Assembly: GCA_016214695.1 (NCBI GenBank)
Contig: JACRNY010000001.1
Location: 372,001-436,000 of the forward strand
From: Nitrosomonadales bacterium
GTDB lineage: Bacteria; Pseudomonadota; Gammaproteobacteria; Burkholderiales; Gallionellaceae
DNA length: 64,000 nt
Reading direction: 5' to 3'
The notes under the pieces are model-generated. The model saw only the letters and a list, made by a program, of their open reading frames with translations, was not told the origin of the DNA and made no database searches. A program made the position numbers and the translations under genes. Positions 57,085-64,000 of this stretch are shown one piece after another. The first letter of the stretch is position 1. Every line of letters starts with the position of its first letter.

Positions 57085-57627
57085 TTACTTCGGCGGCTTC
57101 GCATGCGCCGGACGGAAGGCCTTGCACTGCGCCGGATCGGATTCCAGATACGCGCCTTCGATGAGGTCGATGCAGTAAGGGATGGCGGGGAACACGGCGT
57201 TCAGGCAGTCGTCGATCGCGGAAGGCTTGCCGGGCAGGTTCACGATGAGGCTCTTGCCGCGTATGCCCGCGGTCTGGCGCGACAGGATCGCCGTGGGCAC
57301 GAACTTGAGCGAAGCGGTGCGCATCAGTTCGCCGAAACCCGGCATCATCTTCTCGCACACGGCTTCGGTCGCCTCCGGCGTGACGTCGCGCAGAGCCGGT
57401 CCGGTGCCGCCGGTGGTGACGATGAGGCAACAACCTTCCCTGTCGGCCAGTTCGATCAGTGTCTGCTCGATCAAGGGTTGTTCATCGGGGATGACGCGCA
57501 CCACCGGCTCCCACGCGCTGGTCAGCACGCGCGCAAACCAGGCCTGCATCGCCGGGCCGCCCTTATCCTCGTATTCGCCGCGACTGGCGCGGTCGGAGAC
57601 CGTCACAAAACCGATGCGTGCTTTCAT
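57085..57627 (-). CDS. mogA: Molybdopterin adenylyltransferase MogA
   Basis: 180 residues; activates molybdopterin by adenylation before metal insertion by MoeA. The binding loop IVTTGGTGPALRDVTPEA is diagnostic, with KPSAIDDCL later. GAGGA SD upstream. Last of the molybdenum cofactor genes here. Confidence 0.93.
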   Translation of the reverse strand: MKARIGFVTVSDRASRGEYEDKGGPAMQAWFARVLTSAWEPVVRVIPDEQPLIEQTLIELADREGCCLIVTTGGTGPALRDVTPEATEAVCEKMMPGFGELMRTASLKFVPTAILSRQTAGIRGKSLIVNLPGKPSAIDDCLNAVFPAIPYCIDLIEGAYLESDPAQCKAFRPAHAKPPK

Positions 57628-57655
57628 ATCAATTCCTCAAAAACAATCCATCTGC

Positions 57656-57682
57656 CCCCTTCTCCCGCAAGCGGGAGAGGGA
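57656..57682. repeat. Short palindromic repeat between moeA and mogA
   Basis: CCCTTCTCCCGC then AA then GCGGGAGAGGG, the same core as the repeat inside mutS at 14243-14284. Confidence 0.85.
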
Positions 57683-57694
57683 ACTAAACCGCAC

Positions 57695-58933
57695 TTACCA
57701 CTCTCCGCCTGCTTCGTTCTGATATTCGGCACCATCCAGCAACTGCACCGTCACCGGTTCGCCGGCCTTCATACCCGTGCAATCGGCGGGCACGACCATC
57801 AATCCTTCCGCCTTCGACATGGAGGCCAATATGCCGCTGCCTTGCGCGCCTGTCGAGGTCGCGGCATAGCCGCCTTCTTCCCGGCTCAGCATCACGCGCA
57901 CGAACTCTGCGCGGCTGTGCTTGTGCTTCACATCATGCGTCAGTCTTGCCGTGATGGTGCGGCGGTGGATGCGCGTGTGCCCGTTCATGCGGCGCAGCGC
58001 AGGCACAACGAATTCCTCGAAGCACACCATGCTCGACACCGGATTACCCGGCAGACCGAACACCCAGGTCAGCGGCGCGACACCGAACGCCATCGGATGA
58101 CCCGGCTTCATCTCCACGCGCCAGAACTTCATCTGCACGCCCAGCGCTTCCAGCGTGGGACGCACATAGTCGTGCACGCCGACCGATGTGCCGCCGGAAA
58201 CCAGCAGCACATCGTATTGCAGGCCGCGCTGCAGCATCTCCTTCAGGTGGCTTGGTTCGTCGCGCGCGATGCCGAGCAGATCGGGCGTGATGCCCAGCGC
58301 CTGCACCTGCGCCATCAGGGCATAGCTGTTGGCATCGGGGATCTTGTCGGCATCGAAGGGATCGTGCAGACCTTCCAGTTCGTCGCCGGTGGAAAGGATG
58401 GCCACGCGCGGCTGGCGGTACACCTCCGCACTGGCGCGCTTCACCATCGCCAGCATGCCGACCGCACCGGGCGTGAGCTCGGTACCGCGCGCCAGCACCA
58501 CCTCGCCGGTGCGCATGCCTTCGCCGCGCGGGCGAATGTCGTTGTTCGCCTTCACCGGCACGTTGATCTGCACCCGCGTGTCGGAAAGCATTTGCGTGTC
58601 CTCGACGCGAATCACCGTGTCCGCGCCCTGCGGTACCGGCGCGCCGGTCATGATGCGCACGCACTGTCCGGCCTGCACGGTCTTGCGCGGCATATCGCCG
58701 GCCTTGATGTCCTCGATGATGTCGAGCTGCGCTGGCGCGCTCGCCACGTCCGCACTGCGCAGGGCGAAACCGTCCATCGCCGACACATCGTAGGGCGGCT
58801 GGTCGCGGTTGGCGCGGATGTCTTCGGCAAGCACGCGCCCGAGAGACTGTTCCAGCCCGACGCTCTCCGCGCCGAGCAGCTTGATCGATCCCAGCACGCA
58901 CTGCTGTGCTGCCGTCACTGTCAGATGTTCCAT
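57695..58933 (-). CDS. moeA: Molybdopterin molybdenumtransferase MoeA
   Basis: 412 residues from ATG 58933. Domain motifs include YDVSAMDGFAL at the N-terminus, RIMTGAPVPQGADTV, and VLLVSGGTSVGVHDY in the MoeA/MogA fold; GLPGNPVSSMVCFEEFV near the end. Inserts molybdate into adenylated molybdopterin. A longer start (59077) is open but unsupported because the intervening DNA is a repeat. Confidence 0.94.
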   Translation of the reverse strand: MEHLTVTAAQQCVLGSIKLLGAESVGLEQSLGRVLAEDIRANRDQPPYDVSAMDGFALRSADVASAPAQLDIIEDIKAGDMPRKTVQAGQCVRIMTGAPVPQGADTVIRVEDTQMLSDTRVQINVPVKANNDIRPRGEGMRTGEVVLARGTELTPGAVGMLAMVKRASAEVYRQPRVAILSTGDELEGLHDPFDADKIPDANSYALMAQVQALGITPDLLGIARDEPSHLKEMLQRGLQYDVLLVSGGTSVGVHDYVRPTLEALGVQMKFWRVEMKPGHPMAFGVAPLTWVFGLPGNPVSSMVCFEEFVVPALRRMNGHTRIHRRTITARLTHDVKHKHSRAEFVRVMLSREEGGYAATSTGAQGSGILASMSKAEGLMVVPADCTGMKAGEPVTVQLLDGAEYQNEAGGEW

Positions 58934-58953
58934 ATTTCCATTTTCCAAATGTA

Positions 58954-59022
58954 GGGTGGGCACGCACTTGCGCCCACGCTGTTTCGGGTATCTGCCGCGT
59001 GGGCACAACGGCATGCCCACCC
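58954..59022. repeat. Nested inverted repeat between mobA and moeA
   Basis: Outer arms GGGTGGGCA (58954-58962) and TGCCCACCC (59014-59022); inner arms GCCCACGC (58972-58979) and GCGTGGGC (58997-59004). It can form a cruciform or a branched RNA hairpin. Confidence 0.8.
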
Positions 59023-59030
59023 TTCCCGAA

Positions 59031-59615
59031 TTATTTTTTCGCAGCCTGATAATCCTGCGGTGTATCCAGATCCACAAAACTGCGCAATTGCGGATCGCAT
59101 TCGCGCAACTCCGCCTCGCTCACATAACGCACATCCAGTTTTTGCAGCATGCCGCGCAAGCTCTTGTCGCCCGATTCCAGACTTGCGCGCATCGCCTCCA
59201 GCGCACTCGCCGCATAGAAAGCGGCGAGCGGCTGCGGATGCTCACCCACCATCGGCACGACTGCCTGATGTTTGTCACGCAGGCTCGCCAGATGCCGCAC
59301 GACAGCCGGCGTCACGAAAGGCATGTCGCAAGCCACCGCGAACACCCACGGCGTGTCGGCCCGGGCCAGCCCCGCGATCAATCCGGCCAGCGGGCCGCTG
59401 GCCGGCTGCTCGTCGCAGACCTGCGGCAGCTCGACCTCGCCGCGCAGTTGGCGCACGCTGACGACCACTCTGGGGAACACCTGTTGCATGATGCCGGTGA
59501 CATGGCCCAGCAAGGTCTTGCCGTCCAACACCAAGCCCGCCTTGTCCTGTCCCATGCGGCGCGAATCACCGCCCGCGAGGATGAGCGCGGTGCAATCGTC
59601 GATCATAGCAACCAT
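59031..59615 (-). CDS. mobA: Molybdenum cofactor guanylyltransferase MobA
   Basis: 194 residues. Nucleotidyltransferase loop LILAGGDSRRMGQDKA near the N-terminus and acidic site AVACDMPFV. Adds GMP to the cofactor to make the bis-MGD form. ATG 59615 is preceded by GGAGAGGGG, which is part of a palindromic repeat and seems to serve as its Shine-Dalgarno; ATG 59606 is an alternative. Confidence 0.93.
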   Translation of the reverse strand: MVAMIDDCTALILAGGDSRRMGQDKAGLVLDGKTLLGHVTGIMQQVFPRVVVSVRQLRGEVELPQVCDEQPASGPLAGLIAGLARADTPWVFAVACDMPFVTPAVVRHLASLRDKHQAVVPMVGEHPQPLAAFYAASALEAMRASLESGDKSLRGMLQKLDVRYVSEAELRECDPQLRSFVDLDTPQDYQAAKK

Positions 59616-59622
59616 TCCAGTC

Positions 59623-59710
59623 CCCTCTCCCTATGGGAGAGGGTTAGGGTGAGGGAATCATTCATTTCACAGCACCCTCACCCCTGCCCTCTCCCATAGG
59701 GAGAGGGGGC
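59623..59710. repeat. Paired palindromic repeats between mobB and mobA
   Basis: Two copies facing each other: CCCCTCTCCCTATGGGAGAGGG (59623 on, 22-base palindrome given in parts) followed by TTAGGGTGAGGG, and CCCTCACCCC followed by CCCTCTCCCATAGGGAGAGGG. The second copy enters the 3' end of mobB and carries its stop codon; the first lies in the mobA ribosome-binding region. Confidence 0.85.
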
Positions 59711-60202
59711 TTGATTCATAATAAACTCAACGACGCCGTTCACATCATCCAGCGCAAAATGCGGCAGTTGCGCATGCACCTCGGCGACATCGGTGACCAG
59801 CGCGATCAGGCCGTCCCCGATCTGGCAGCGCGGCGTCGCCGAACATTCGCGCCGCAACACTTCGATCTTCACACCCGGCGCGAGCGAGTATCCCTCCACC
59901 AGCACCAGGTCGGCATCGCTCATGTAGCGCTGTGCCAGTTGCTGCGGCTCGCGCGCATCGCCAGTATCCGCGATCAGTTGCAAGACATCGCCGCTCACCA
60001 GCATGCTCATCGCCGCCCCGGCCTGTTTGTAGCGCCAGCTGTCCTTGCCCGGCGTATCCAGCTCCACCTTGTGGTGTGCGTGCTTGATGGTGGCGACGCG
60101 CAGCCCGCGCTGCGTGAGCTCGCGCACCAGTTTCTCGATGAATGTGGTTTTGCCGGAACCGGAGTGGCCGACGAAGGTGATCACGGATGGGGAGTGACCC
60201 AT
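59678..60202 (-). CDS. mobB: Molybdopterin-guanine dinucleotide biosynthesis protein MobB
   Basis: 174 residues. Walker A GHSGSGKTT and KHAHHKVELDTPGKDSWR are clear; GTP-binding helper of MobA. The last ten residues, PSPYGRGQG preceded by QA, are encoded by the palindromic repeat, which also supplies the stop. Overlaps moaE by 22 bases. Confidence 0.92.
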   Translation of the reverse strand: MGHSPSVITFVGHSGSGKTTFIEKLVRELTQRGLRVATIKHAHHKVELDTPGKDSWRYKQAGAAMSMLVSGDVLQLIADTGDAREPQQLAQRYMSDADLVLVEGYSLAPGVKIEVLRRECSATPRCQIGDGLIALVTDVAEVHAQLPHFALDDVNGVVEFIMNQAPSPYGRGQG

Positions 60203-60606
60203 GCTTCCCCCTGCGGCGTGATCTCTTTCTTCCAGATCGGCACGCGCTGCTTGAGCTCGTCTATCATCCAGCGGCAGGCATCGAAGGCGGCGGCGCGGTG
60301 CTCGGCCCCGGCCGCGATGAACACGATGTTGTCGCCCGCCTGGACAGTGGTGACGCGGTGCACGATGCGCGCATCCAGCAGTCCGAATCTTTCAATCGCC
60401 TCGCTGCGCAGTTTCTTCATCTCGGCCAGCGCCATGCTGCCGTAGGCCTCGAAGCCGATCTGCGACACTTCGCGGCCTTCGGAGAAGTCGCGTGCGCAAC
60501 CGATGAAGGTGGCGATGCCACCCATGCACTTCGAACCGGCCTTGAGCGCGTCAACTTCTTCGTTCTGGGAAAAATCTTCTGCCTGGATACGGACCGCTGC
60601 GAGCAT
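60181..60606 (-). CDS. moaE: Molybdopterin synthase catalytic subunit MoaE
   Basis: 141 residues from ATG 60606. Family motifs: GGIATFIGCARDFSEG, EAYGSMALAEMKKL, VHRVTTVQAGDNIVFI and DELKQRVPIWKKE (active lysine region). Two bases after moaD. Confidence 0.94.
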   Translation of the reverse strand: MLAAVRIQAEDFSQNEEVDALKAGSKCMGGIATFIGCARDFSEGREVSQIGFEAYGSMALAEMKKLRSEAIERFGLLDARIVHRVTTVQAGDNIVFIAAGAEHRAAAFDACRWMIDELKQRVPIWKKEITPQGEAWVTPHP

Positions 60607-60607
60607 C

Positions 60608-60847
60608 TCAACCACCGCTGAACTTTGCCATGAAGGCGACCTCGTCATTATCCTGCAACGCCATCTGCTTGTCGTGGACCTGGTTTTGGTTGACGGCAAA
60701 GAAGCTGACGATGCTGAAGACCCCCGGATATTGCATGCCGAGGTGGGCGATGATGTCATGCAGCGTCATGCCGGGAGTGAACTCGACTTGCGTCTCGCGC
60801 ATCTGCACGCGATCAGCCACCGGCCCGAAGAACAGTACCTTGATCAT
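60608..60847 (-). CDS. moaD: Molybdopterin synthase sulfur carrier MoaD
   Basis: 79 residues, ubiquitin-like fold, ending in the required C-terminal Gly-Gly (AKFSGG) that is thiocarboxylated. Start ATG 60847 overlaps the moaC stop by 4 bases. Confidence 0.94.
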   Translation of the reverse strand: MIKVLFFGPVADRVQMRETQVEFTPGMTLHDIIAHLGMQYPGVFSIVSFFAVNQNQVHDKQMALQDNDEVAFMAKFSGG

Positions 60848-61344
60848 TTTGCCCCCTCGCGTTTCCACAGGCCGCTCTTCCCTCCGCGCTTCTCTTCCAG
60901 CTGCACGCACTCGATGCGCATGCCGCGGTCTATGGCCTTGCACATGTCGTAGATGGTGAGCAATGCGACGTTGGCGGCGGTCAGCGCCTCCATCTCGACG
61001 CCGGTCTGGCCTACACAGGATGCGGTAGTGACGACCCTGATGCCGACGCAGCCCTGTCCATCCCTGTCGGTGATCTCGCTGAATTCGACCTGCACGCCGC
61101 TGAGCGCGATGGCATGGCACATCGGGATGATGTCCGGCGTGCGTTTGGCCGCCATCACCGCACCAACATCGGCCACGGTCAGCACGTCGCCCTTGGCTAT
61201 CTTGCCCTCGCGTATGCGCGCCAGGGTCTCCGGTTGCATGCGCAACACGCCGCTGGCGACAGCGACGCGCTGGGTGCTGGACTTCTCCGACACATCCACC
61301 ATGCGGGCGCGGCCGGAATCGGAGAAATGCGTCAGATCAGACAT
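60844..61344 (-). CDS. moaC: Cyclic pyranopterin monophosphate synthase MoaC
   Basis: 166 residues. Motifs [30 protein letters not shown] and [20 protein letters not shown] (in parts) are diagnostic. With MoaA it makes the first pterin intermediate; moaA itself is not in the window. Confidence 0.95.
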   Translation of the reverse strand: MSDLTHFSDSGRARMVDVSEKSSTQRVAVASGVLRMQPETLARIREGKIAKGDVLTVADVGAVMAAKRTPDIIPMCHAIALSGVQVEFSEITDRDGQGCVGIRVVTTASCVGQTGVEMEALTAANVALLTIYDMCKAIDRGMRIECVQLEEKRGGKSGLWKREGAK

Positions 61345-61347
61345 CGC

Positions 61348-62442
61348 TCAGGTGTTCTGCACCACGATTTTCGGAAATGCCGCACTGTGGTCCTGCGCCA
61401 TGTCGGCGATCTTCACCGCGATGCGGCGCGCGATCTGCTTGTAGACCCTGGAGATGTTGCCGTCCGGATCCGCGACCACGGTGGGTTTGCCGGAGTCGGC
61501 CTGTTCGCGGATGCGGATGTCGAGCGGCAGGCCGCCGAGGAACTCGGTGTTGTACTCGGCGCACATCTTCTCGCCGCCGCCGGCGCCGAAGATATGCTCC
61601 TCATGCCCGCACTTGGAGCAGATGTGGGTACTCATGTTCTCGACGATGCCGACGATCTTGATGCCGACCTTCTCGAACATCTTGAGGCCCTTGCGCGCAT
61701 CCAGCAGCGCGATGTCCTGCGGTGTGGTGACGATGACCGCGCCGGTGACCGGCACCTTCTGCGCCAAGGTGAGCTGGACGTCGCCGGTGCCCGGCGGCAG
61801 GTCCACCACCAGGTAATCGAGGTTGTCCCATTTGGTCTGGTGCAACAGTTGTTCCAGCGCCTGGGTGACCATCGGGCCGCGCCAGATCATGGGCGTGTCG
61901 TTGGCATCGATGAGGAAGCCGACCGACATGGCTTGCAGGCCGTGGTTGGTCATCGGCAGCATGGTCTTGCCGTCTTCGGAATCGGGGTTGCCGGAAATGC
62001 CGAGCATGGTGGGTTGCGAAGGGCCGTAGATATCGGCATCGAGCATGCCGACGCGCGCGCCTTCGGCGGCCAGCGCCAGCGCCAGGTTGACGGCGGTGGT
62101 GCTCTTGCCCACGCCACCCTTGCCGCTCGCTACCGCGATGATGTTCTTCACCCCGTCCACCAGCTTCACACCGCGCTGCACCGCATGCGGCACGACCTTG
62201 CTGCTGACGCTCGCTTCGATCTTGCCGGCGCCCGGCAATGCGGATTTGAGGTGAACCTCGATGGCCGCCTTGATCTCGCCCCACACGCTTTTGGCCGGAT
62301 AGCCCAGCAGCACGTCCAGGGTCACGTCATTGCCGCTGACCTTGACGTTCTTGATGGATTTGCCGCTGACGAAATCCTTCTTCGTGTTCGGGTCGATCAG
62401 GTTCTTCAACGCGTTCTGCACATCTGCTTCGGTAAAACTCAT
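61348..62442 (-). CDS. apbC: Mrp/ApbC-type Fe-S carrier ATPase
   Basis: 364 residues from the second of two adjacent ATGs (62445 also possible; AGGAG upstream). N-terminal MIP18/DUF59-like domain, then the deviant Walker A ASGKGGVGKSTTAVNLA, switch DLPPGTGD, and the C-terminal CxxC in CSKCGHEEHIFG that binds a [4Fe-4S] cluster between subunits. Upstream of moaC by 3 bases; it may help mature Fe-S enzymes such as MoaA. Confidence 0.93.
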   Translation of the reverse strand: MSFTEADVQNALKNLIDPNTKKDFVSGKSIKNVKVSGNDVTLDVLLGYPAKSVWGEIKAAIEVHLKSALPGAGKIEASVSSKVVPHAVQRGVKLVDGVKNIIAVASGKGGVGKSTTAVNLALALAAEGARVGMLDADIYGPSQPTMLGISGNPDSEDGKTMLPMTNHGLQAMSVGFLIDANDTPMIWRGPMVTQALEQLLHQTKWDNLDYLVVDLPPGTGDVQLTLAQKVPVTGAVIVTTPQDIALLDARKGLKMFEKVGIKIVGIVENMSTHICSKCGHEEHIFGAGGGEKMCAEYNTEFLGGLPLDIRIREQADSGKPTVVADPDGNISRVYKQIARRIAVKIADMAQDHSAAFPKIVVQNT

Positions 62443-62533
62443 CATTCACTCCTGGTTGATATTCGTCCGGGATCGCATCCCGACTAAGACACTCGACATT
62501 GTAGCGGGTGGCAGGGTCTGTGAGTGACTACCT

Positions 62534-62968
62534 TTAACCGTGCCTGCCCTTGTAACACTGCGCAGCCGCATGGACGACCTGCGACCACGGGATCTCGGCC
62601 CAATCACCCCACTGGCGCAAGGCGTTCTCCGCCAATCCATCCACGTTCGCCACCTCGGCGTCGCCGCGCATCTCCTGCTGCAATCCCTTGAGGCCGCCGC
62701 ACTGCACACGCATCTCCTTGGCATGCGGCAGCACCGTATCGTCGTGCAAGGTGCCCAGCGCGAAGGAGAAAGCATGCCGCAACTGACCGTGCAATTCACC
62801 GCAACGGGAATGGCTCGCCGCAGTGTGGCAGGTCACCGCTTCGCGCTCGGCGATCTGCTTCCGTTGCGCGCGCTCGCAGGCGACGCAACGTGTCAGCAGT
62901 GCCTTCTCGAACACACAGGGGCGTGCCACCACCTCGGCGAACTTCTGCCGGTAGGCGGCTTCGTCCAT
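62534..62968 (-). CDS. Cys-rich protein of unknown function
   Basis: 144 residues. Cysteines at 18, 28, 31, 47 and 56 (PCVFEKALLTRCVACERA, VTCHTAA, SRCGEL) plus one near 90 and one near 137 suggest a metal or Fe-S site. CVAC is a CxxC pair. Not recognised. Same strand as the Mrp/ApbC gene, 88 bases upstream of it. Confidence 0.65.
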   Translation of the reverse strand: MDEAAYRQKFAEVVARPCVFEKALLTRCVACERAQRKQIAEREAVTCHTAASHSRCGELHGQLRHAFSFALGTLHDDTVLPHAKEMRVQCGGLKGLQQEMRGDAEVANVDGLAENALRQWGDWAEIPWSQVVHAAAQCYKGRHG

Positions 62969-62973
62969 GGGAC

Positions 62974-63201
62974 TTAGTCGTCCCCCAGCTGCGGGGCCGG
63001 CTCGCGCACTTCGTTGAGCAGATCCTCGGCGTGCAGTTCCGACTCGGCGTGGATCATCTTGATGAGCGAGCGCGAATCTTCCGCCTGCTCGGCGCGCAAC
63101 TGCTTGGCACGCGCCGACGCCTCGCGATAGGCATCGAACTGTTCCAGCTTCTGCAGCTGTTTGATGGGGAATTCGGTCACACGGTAGATAAAGTAGGGCA
63201 T
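62974..63201 (-). CDS. Small charged protein
   Basis: 75 residues beginning MPYFIYRV, then a long helix rich in Glu/Arg/Ala (QLQKLEQFDAYREASARAKQLRA). No known domain. Five bases before the Cys-rich gene and 16 after the ankyrin gene, so co-transcribed. Confidence 0.65.
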   Translation of the reverse strand: MPYFIYRVTEFPIKQLQKLEQFDAYREASARAKQLRAEQAEDSRSLIKMIHAESELHAEDLLNEVREPAPQLGDD

Positions 63202-63217
63202 GGTGTCACCTCGTTCG

Positions 63218-63793
63218 TTATTTCGTGCCTGGACGTTTCAGGAAGGTGATGACATTCGCGCCGGGTGCGTTCTTGCTGGCGCAACTGCCCTCGCCCAGTC
63301 CGGCGAGTTGTTCGGCTTCGTGCAACAGATTGATGACGTCGACATAATTCTTCTGCTTCACCATCATCAGGGCGGTATAGCCGCCCTCGTTCTTCGCCAG
63401 CACTTCGGCACCGGCCTGCAACAATGCCTCGACCACTGCCGTCTCGCCATAACCTGCGGCCAGCATGAGCGGGCGCACACCATACCCGATGGCAGCCTCG
63501 ATATTGGCACCGGCAGCGATGAGCGCCTGCACCACCTCGGCGAAGCCGCGCTTCAGCTCGGGGTTGTAGCAGGCCTTCATCAGTGCTCCCCAGCCGGCGT
63601 TGTCGGTCGCATTGACGTCCGCACCGCGGCCGAGCAGCATGCCTACCATGTCGAGGTCGCCCGCATGGGCGGCCAGCATGAGCAGAGTGGCACCCGACTC
63701 GTCGCGTGCATTCACATCCGCTCCTGCAACCAGCATGCGCTGCACCGCAGCGGTATCACCGATCTTCACTGCTGCTATCGACTCTGTAGACAT
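63218..63793 (-). CDS. Ankyrin repeat protein
   Basis: 191 residues with at least four ankyrin units: GADVNARDESGATLLMLAAHAGD, GADVNATDNAGWGALMKACY, GANIEAAIGYGVRPLMLAAGYGE and GAEVLAKNEGGYTALMM (in parts). No signal peptide, so a cytoplasmic protein-binding scaffold is likely. Confidence 0.85.
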   Translation of the reverse strand: MSTESIAAVKIGDTAAVQRMLVAGADVNARDESGATLLMLAAHAGDLDMVGMLLGRGADVNATDNAGWGALMKACYNPELKRGFAEVVQALIAAGANIEAAIGYGVRPLMLAAGYGETAVVEALLQAGAEVLAKNEGGYTALMMVKQKNYVDVINLLHEAEQLAGLGEGSCASKNAPGANVITFLKRPGTK

Positions 63794-63809
63794 GCGACCT
63801 CCGTTGTGA

Positions 63810-64000
63810 CTATTTCTTGACGGTGTTCTGAAGCGCCTTGCGGATCGCTTCCGGCGATTTCATGATGTTCATGAAGCTGTTCTTGCCCATCATGCTGAGA
63901 TCGGGGAAGTTGATGGCGATACGGAAACGCGCGTACAGCGCATACACCTTGTTGCCCGAGACCAGCACCTCGTACGGCAGGTGCGCAGTGGATTTCACGT
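63810..64000 (-). CDS. Partial protein, C-terminal end (cut by window edge)
   Basis: 63 residues visible, frame open to the window edge (the GTG at 63998 is probably internal). Ends with NFPDLSMMGKNSFMNIMKSPEAIRK and a lysine tail. Not recognised. Lies 16 bases before the ankyrin gene, same strand. Confidence 0.6.
   Translation of the reverse strand, partial: VKSTAHLPYEVLVSGNKVYALYARFRIAINFPDLSMMGKNSFMNIMKSPEAIRKALQNTVKK

Noticed and set aside
58934-59077. Longer moeA starting at 59077
   Set aside because: The extra residues are encoded by the inverted repeat and lack MoeA similarity; ATG 58933 has the family N-terminus.
1-64000. Most reading frames on the opposite strand of long genes, for example those antisense to hscA, mutS and ppdK
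   Set aside because: High GC gives long spurious frames. They show no known domains, have low-complexity composition (Ala/Arg/His-rich), and overlap proteins with clear motifs.
1-64000. CRISPR array, tRNA, rRNA or complete insertion sequence
   Set aside because: No regularly spaced direct repeats, tRNA-like cloverleaf, rRNA stretch or transposase frame was noticed.

Overview
The window looks like a chromosomal segment of a betaproteobacterium. The best guess is the Nitrosomonadales/Gallionellaceae group (Sideroxydans- or Gallionella-like); this rests on gene content and order, not on a database match. Supporting signs are a complete ISC operon ending in fdx-iscX, surE-pcm-nlpD, a two-subunit pyruvate carboxylase with pyruvate phosphate dikinase, cytochromes c', a ten-haem cytochrome and generally high GC. 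No rRNA, tRNA, CRISPR array or intact insertion sequence was seen.

Layout. 1-7.5 kb (minus strand): the start of a membrane sensor gene cut by the window edge, then dsbB and the ISC iron-sulfur operon (iscR-iscS-iscU-iscA-hscB-hscA-fdx-iscX), preceded by cysE and trmJ. 8.3-16 kb (plus): a palindromic intergenic element, suhB, a Pit phosphate transporter with its DUF47 partner, an ABC-2 type exporter, and mutS carrying two in-frame repeat insertions. 16-18.2 kb: an island-like stretch with a 16-base G tract, an AT-richer orphan gene, a broken methyltransferase and a higBA toxin-antitoxin locus. 18.3-28 kb (mostly plus): selO and a run of small or poorly known genes, including an SCP2-CZB fusion, a twin CX3C secreted protein, a soluble PDC-sensor protein, an FAD oxidoreductase and a haloalkane dehalogenase-like hydrolase. 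28-36 kb: a Pro/Ala-rich membrane protein, a glycerol-3-phosphate dehydrogenase-like gene, a coiled-coil repeat protein, pilU, ppdK and an exported FGE-fold protein. 36-44.7 kb (minus): pycB, pycA, a radical SAM gene, nlpD, pcm, surE and a 533-residue orphan. 44.8-52.3 kb: a two-anchor lipoprotein, then a long minus-strand operon-like block (HlyD adaptor, FtsX permease, ATPase, TetR regulator, small membrane protein, two cytochromes c', NnrS) that looks like a nitric-oxide/envelope-stress unit with its own promoter and operator. 52.3-57 kb: a CopZ-like Fe-S/zinc protein, a diguanylate cyclase, a ten-haem cytochrome and a TPR/FGE-fold protein. 57-62.5 kb (minus): a molybdenum cofactor cluster (moaC, moaD, moaE, mobB, mobA, moeA, mogA) downstream of the Mrp/ApbC Fe-S carrier, with repeats in several of its junctions. 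62.5-64 kb: a Cys-rich orphan, a small conserved protein, an ankyrin protein and a partial gene, all apparently feeding into the mrp-moa run.

The strongest unusual signals are the palindromic repeats that have entered coding sequence (mutS, the end of mobB, the ribosome-binding site of mobA), the poly-G tract just before an orphan gene, the nearly leaderless higBA promoter with an inverted repeat, the SCP2-CZB fusion, the twin CX3C protein, the lipoprotein with a second C-terminal membrane anchor, and the NnrS/cytochrome c'/ABC block with an inverted repeat at its promoter.
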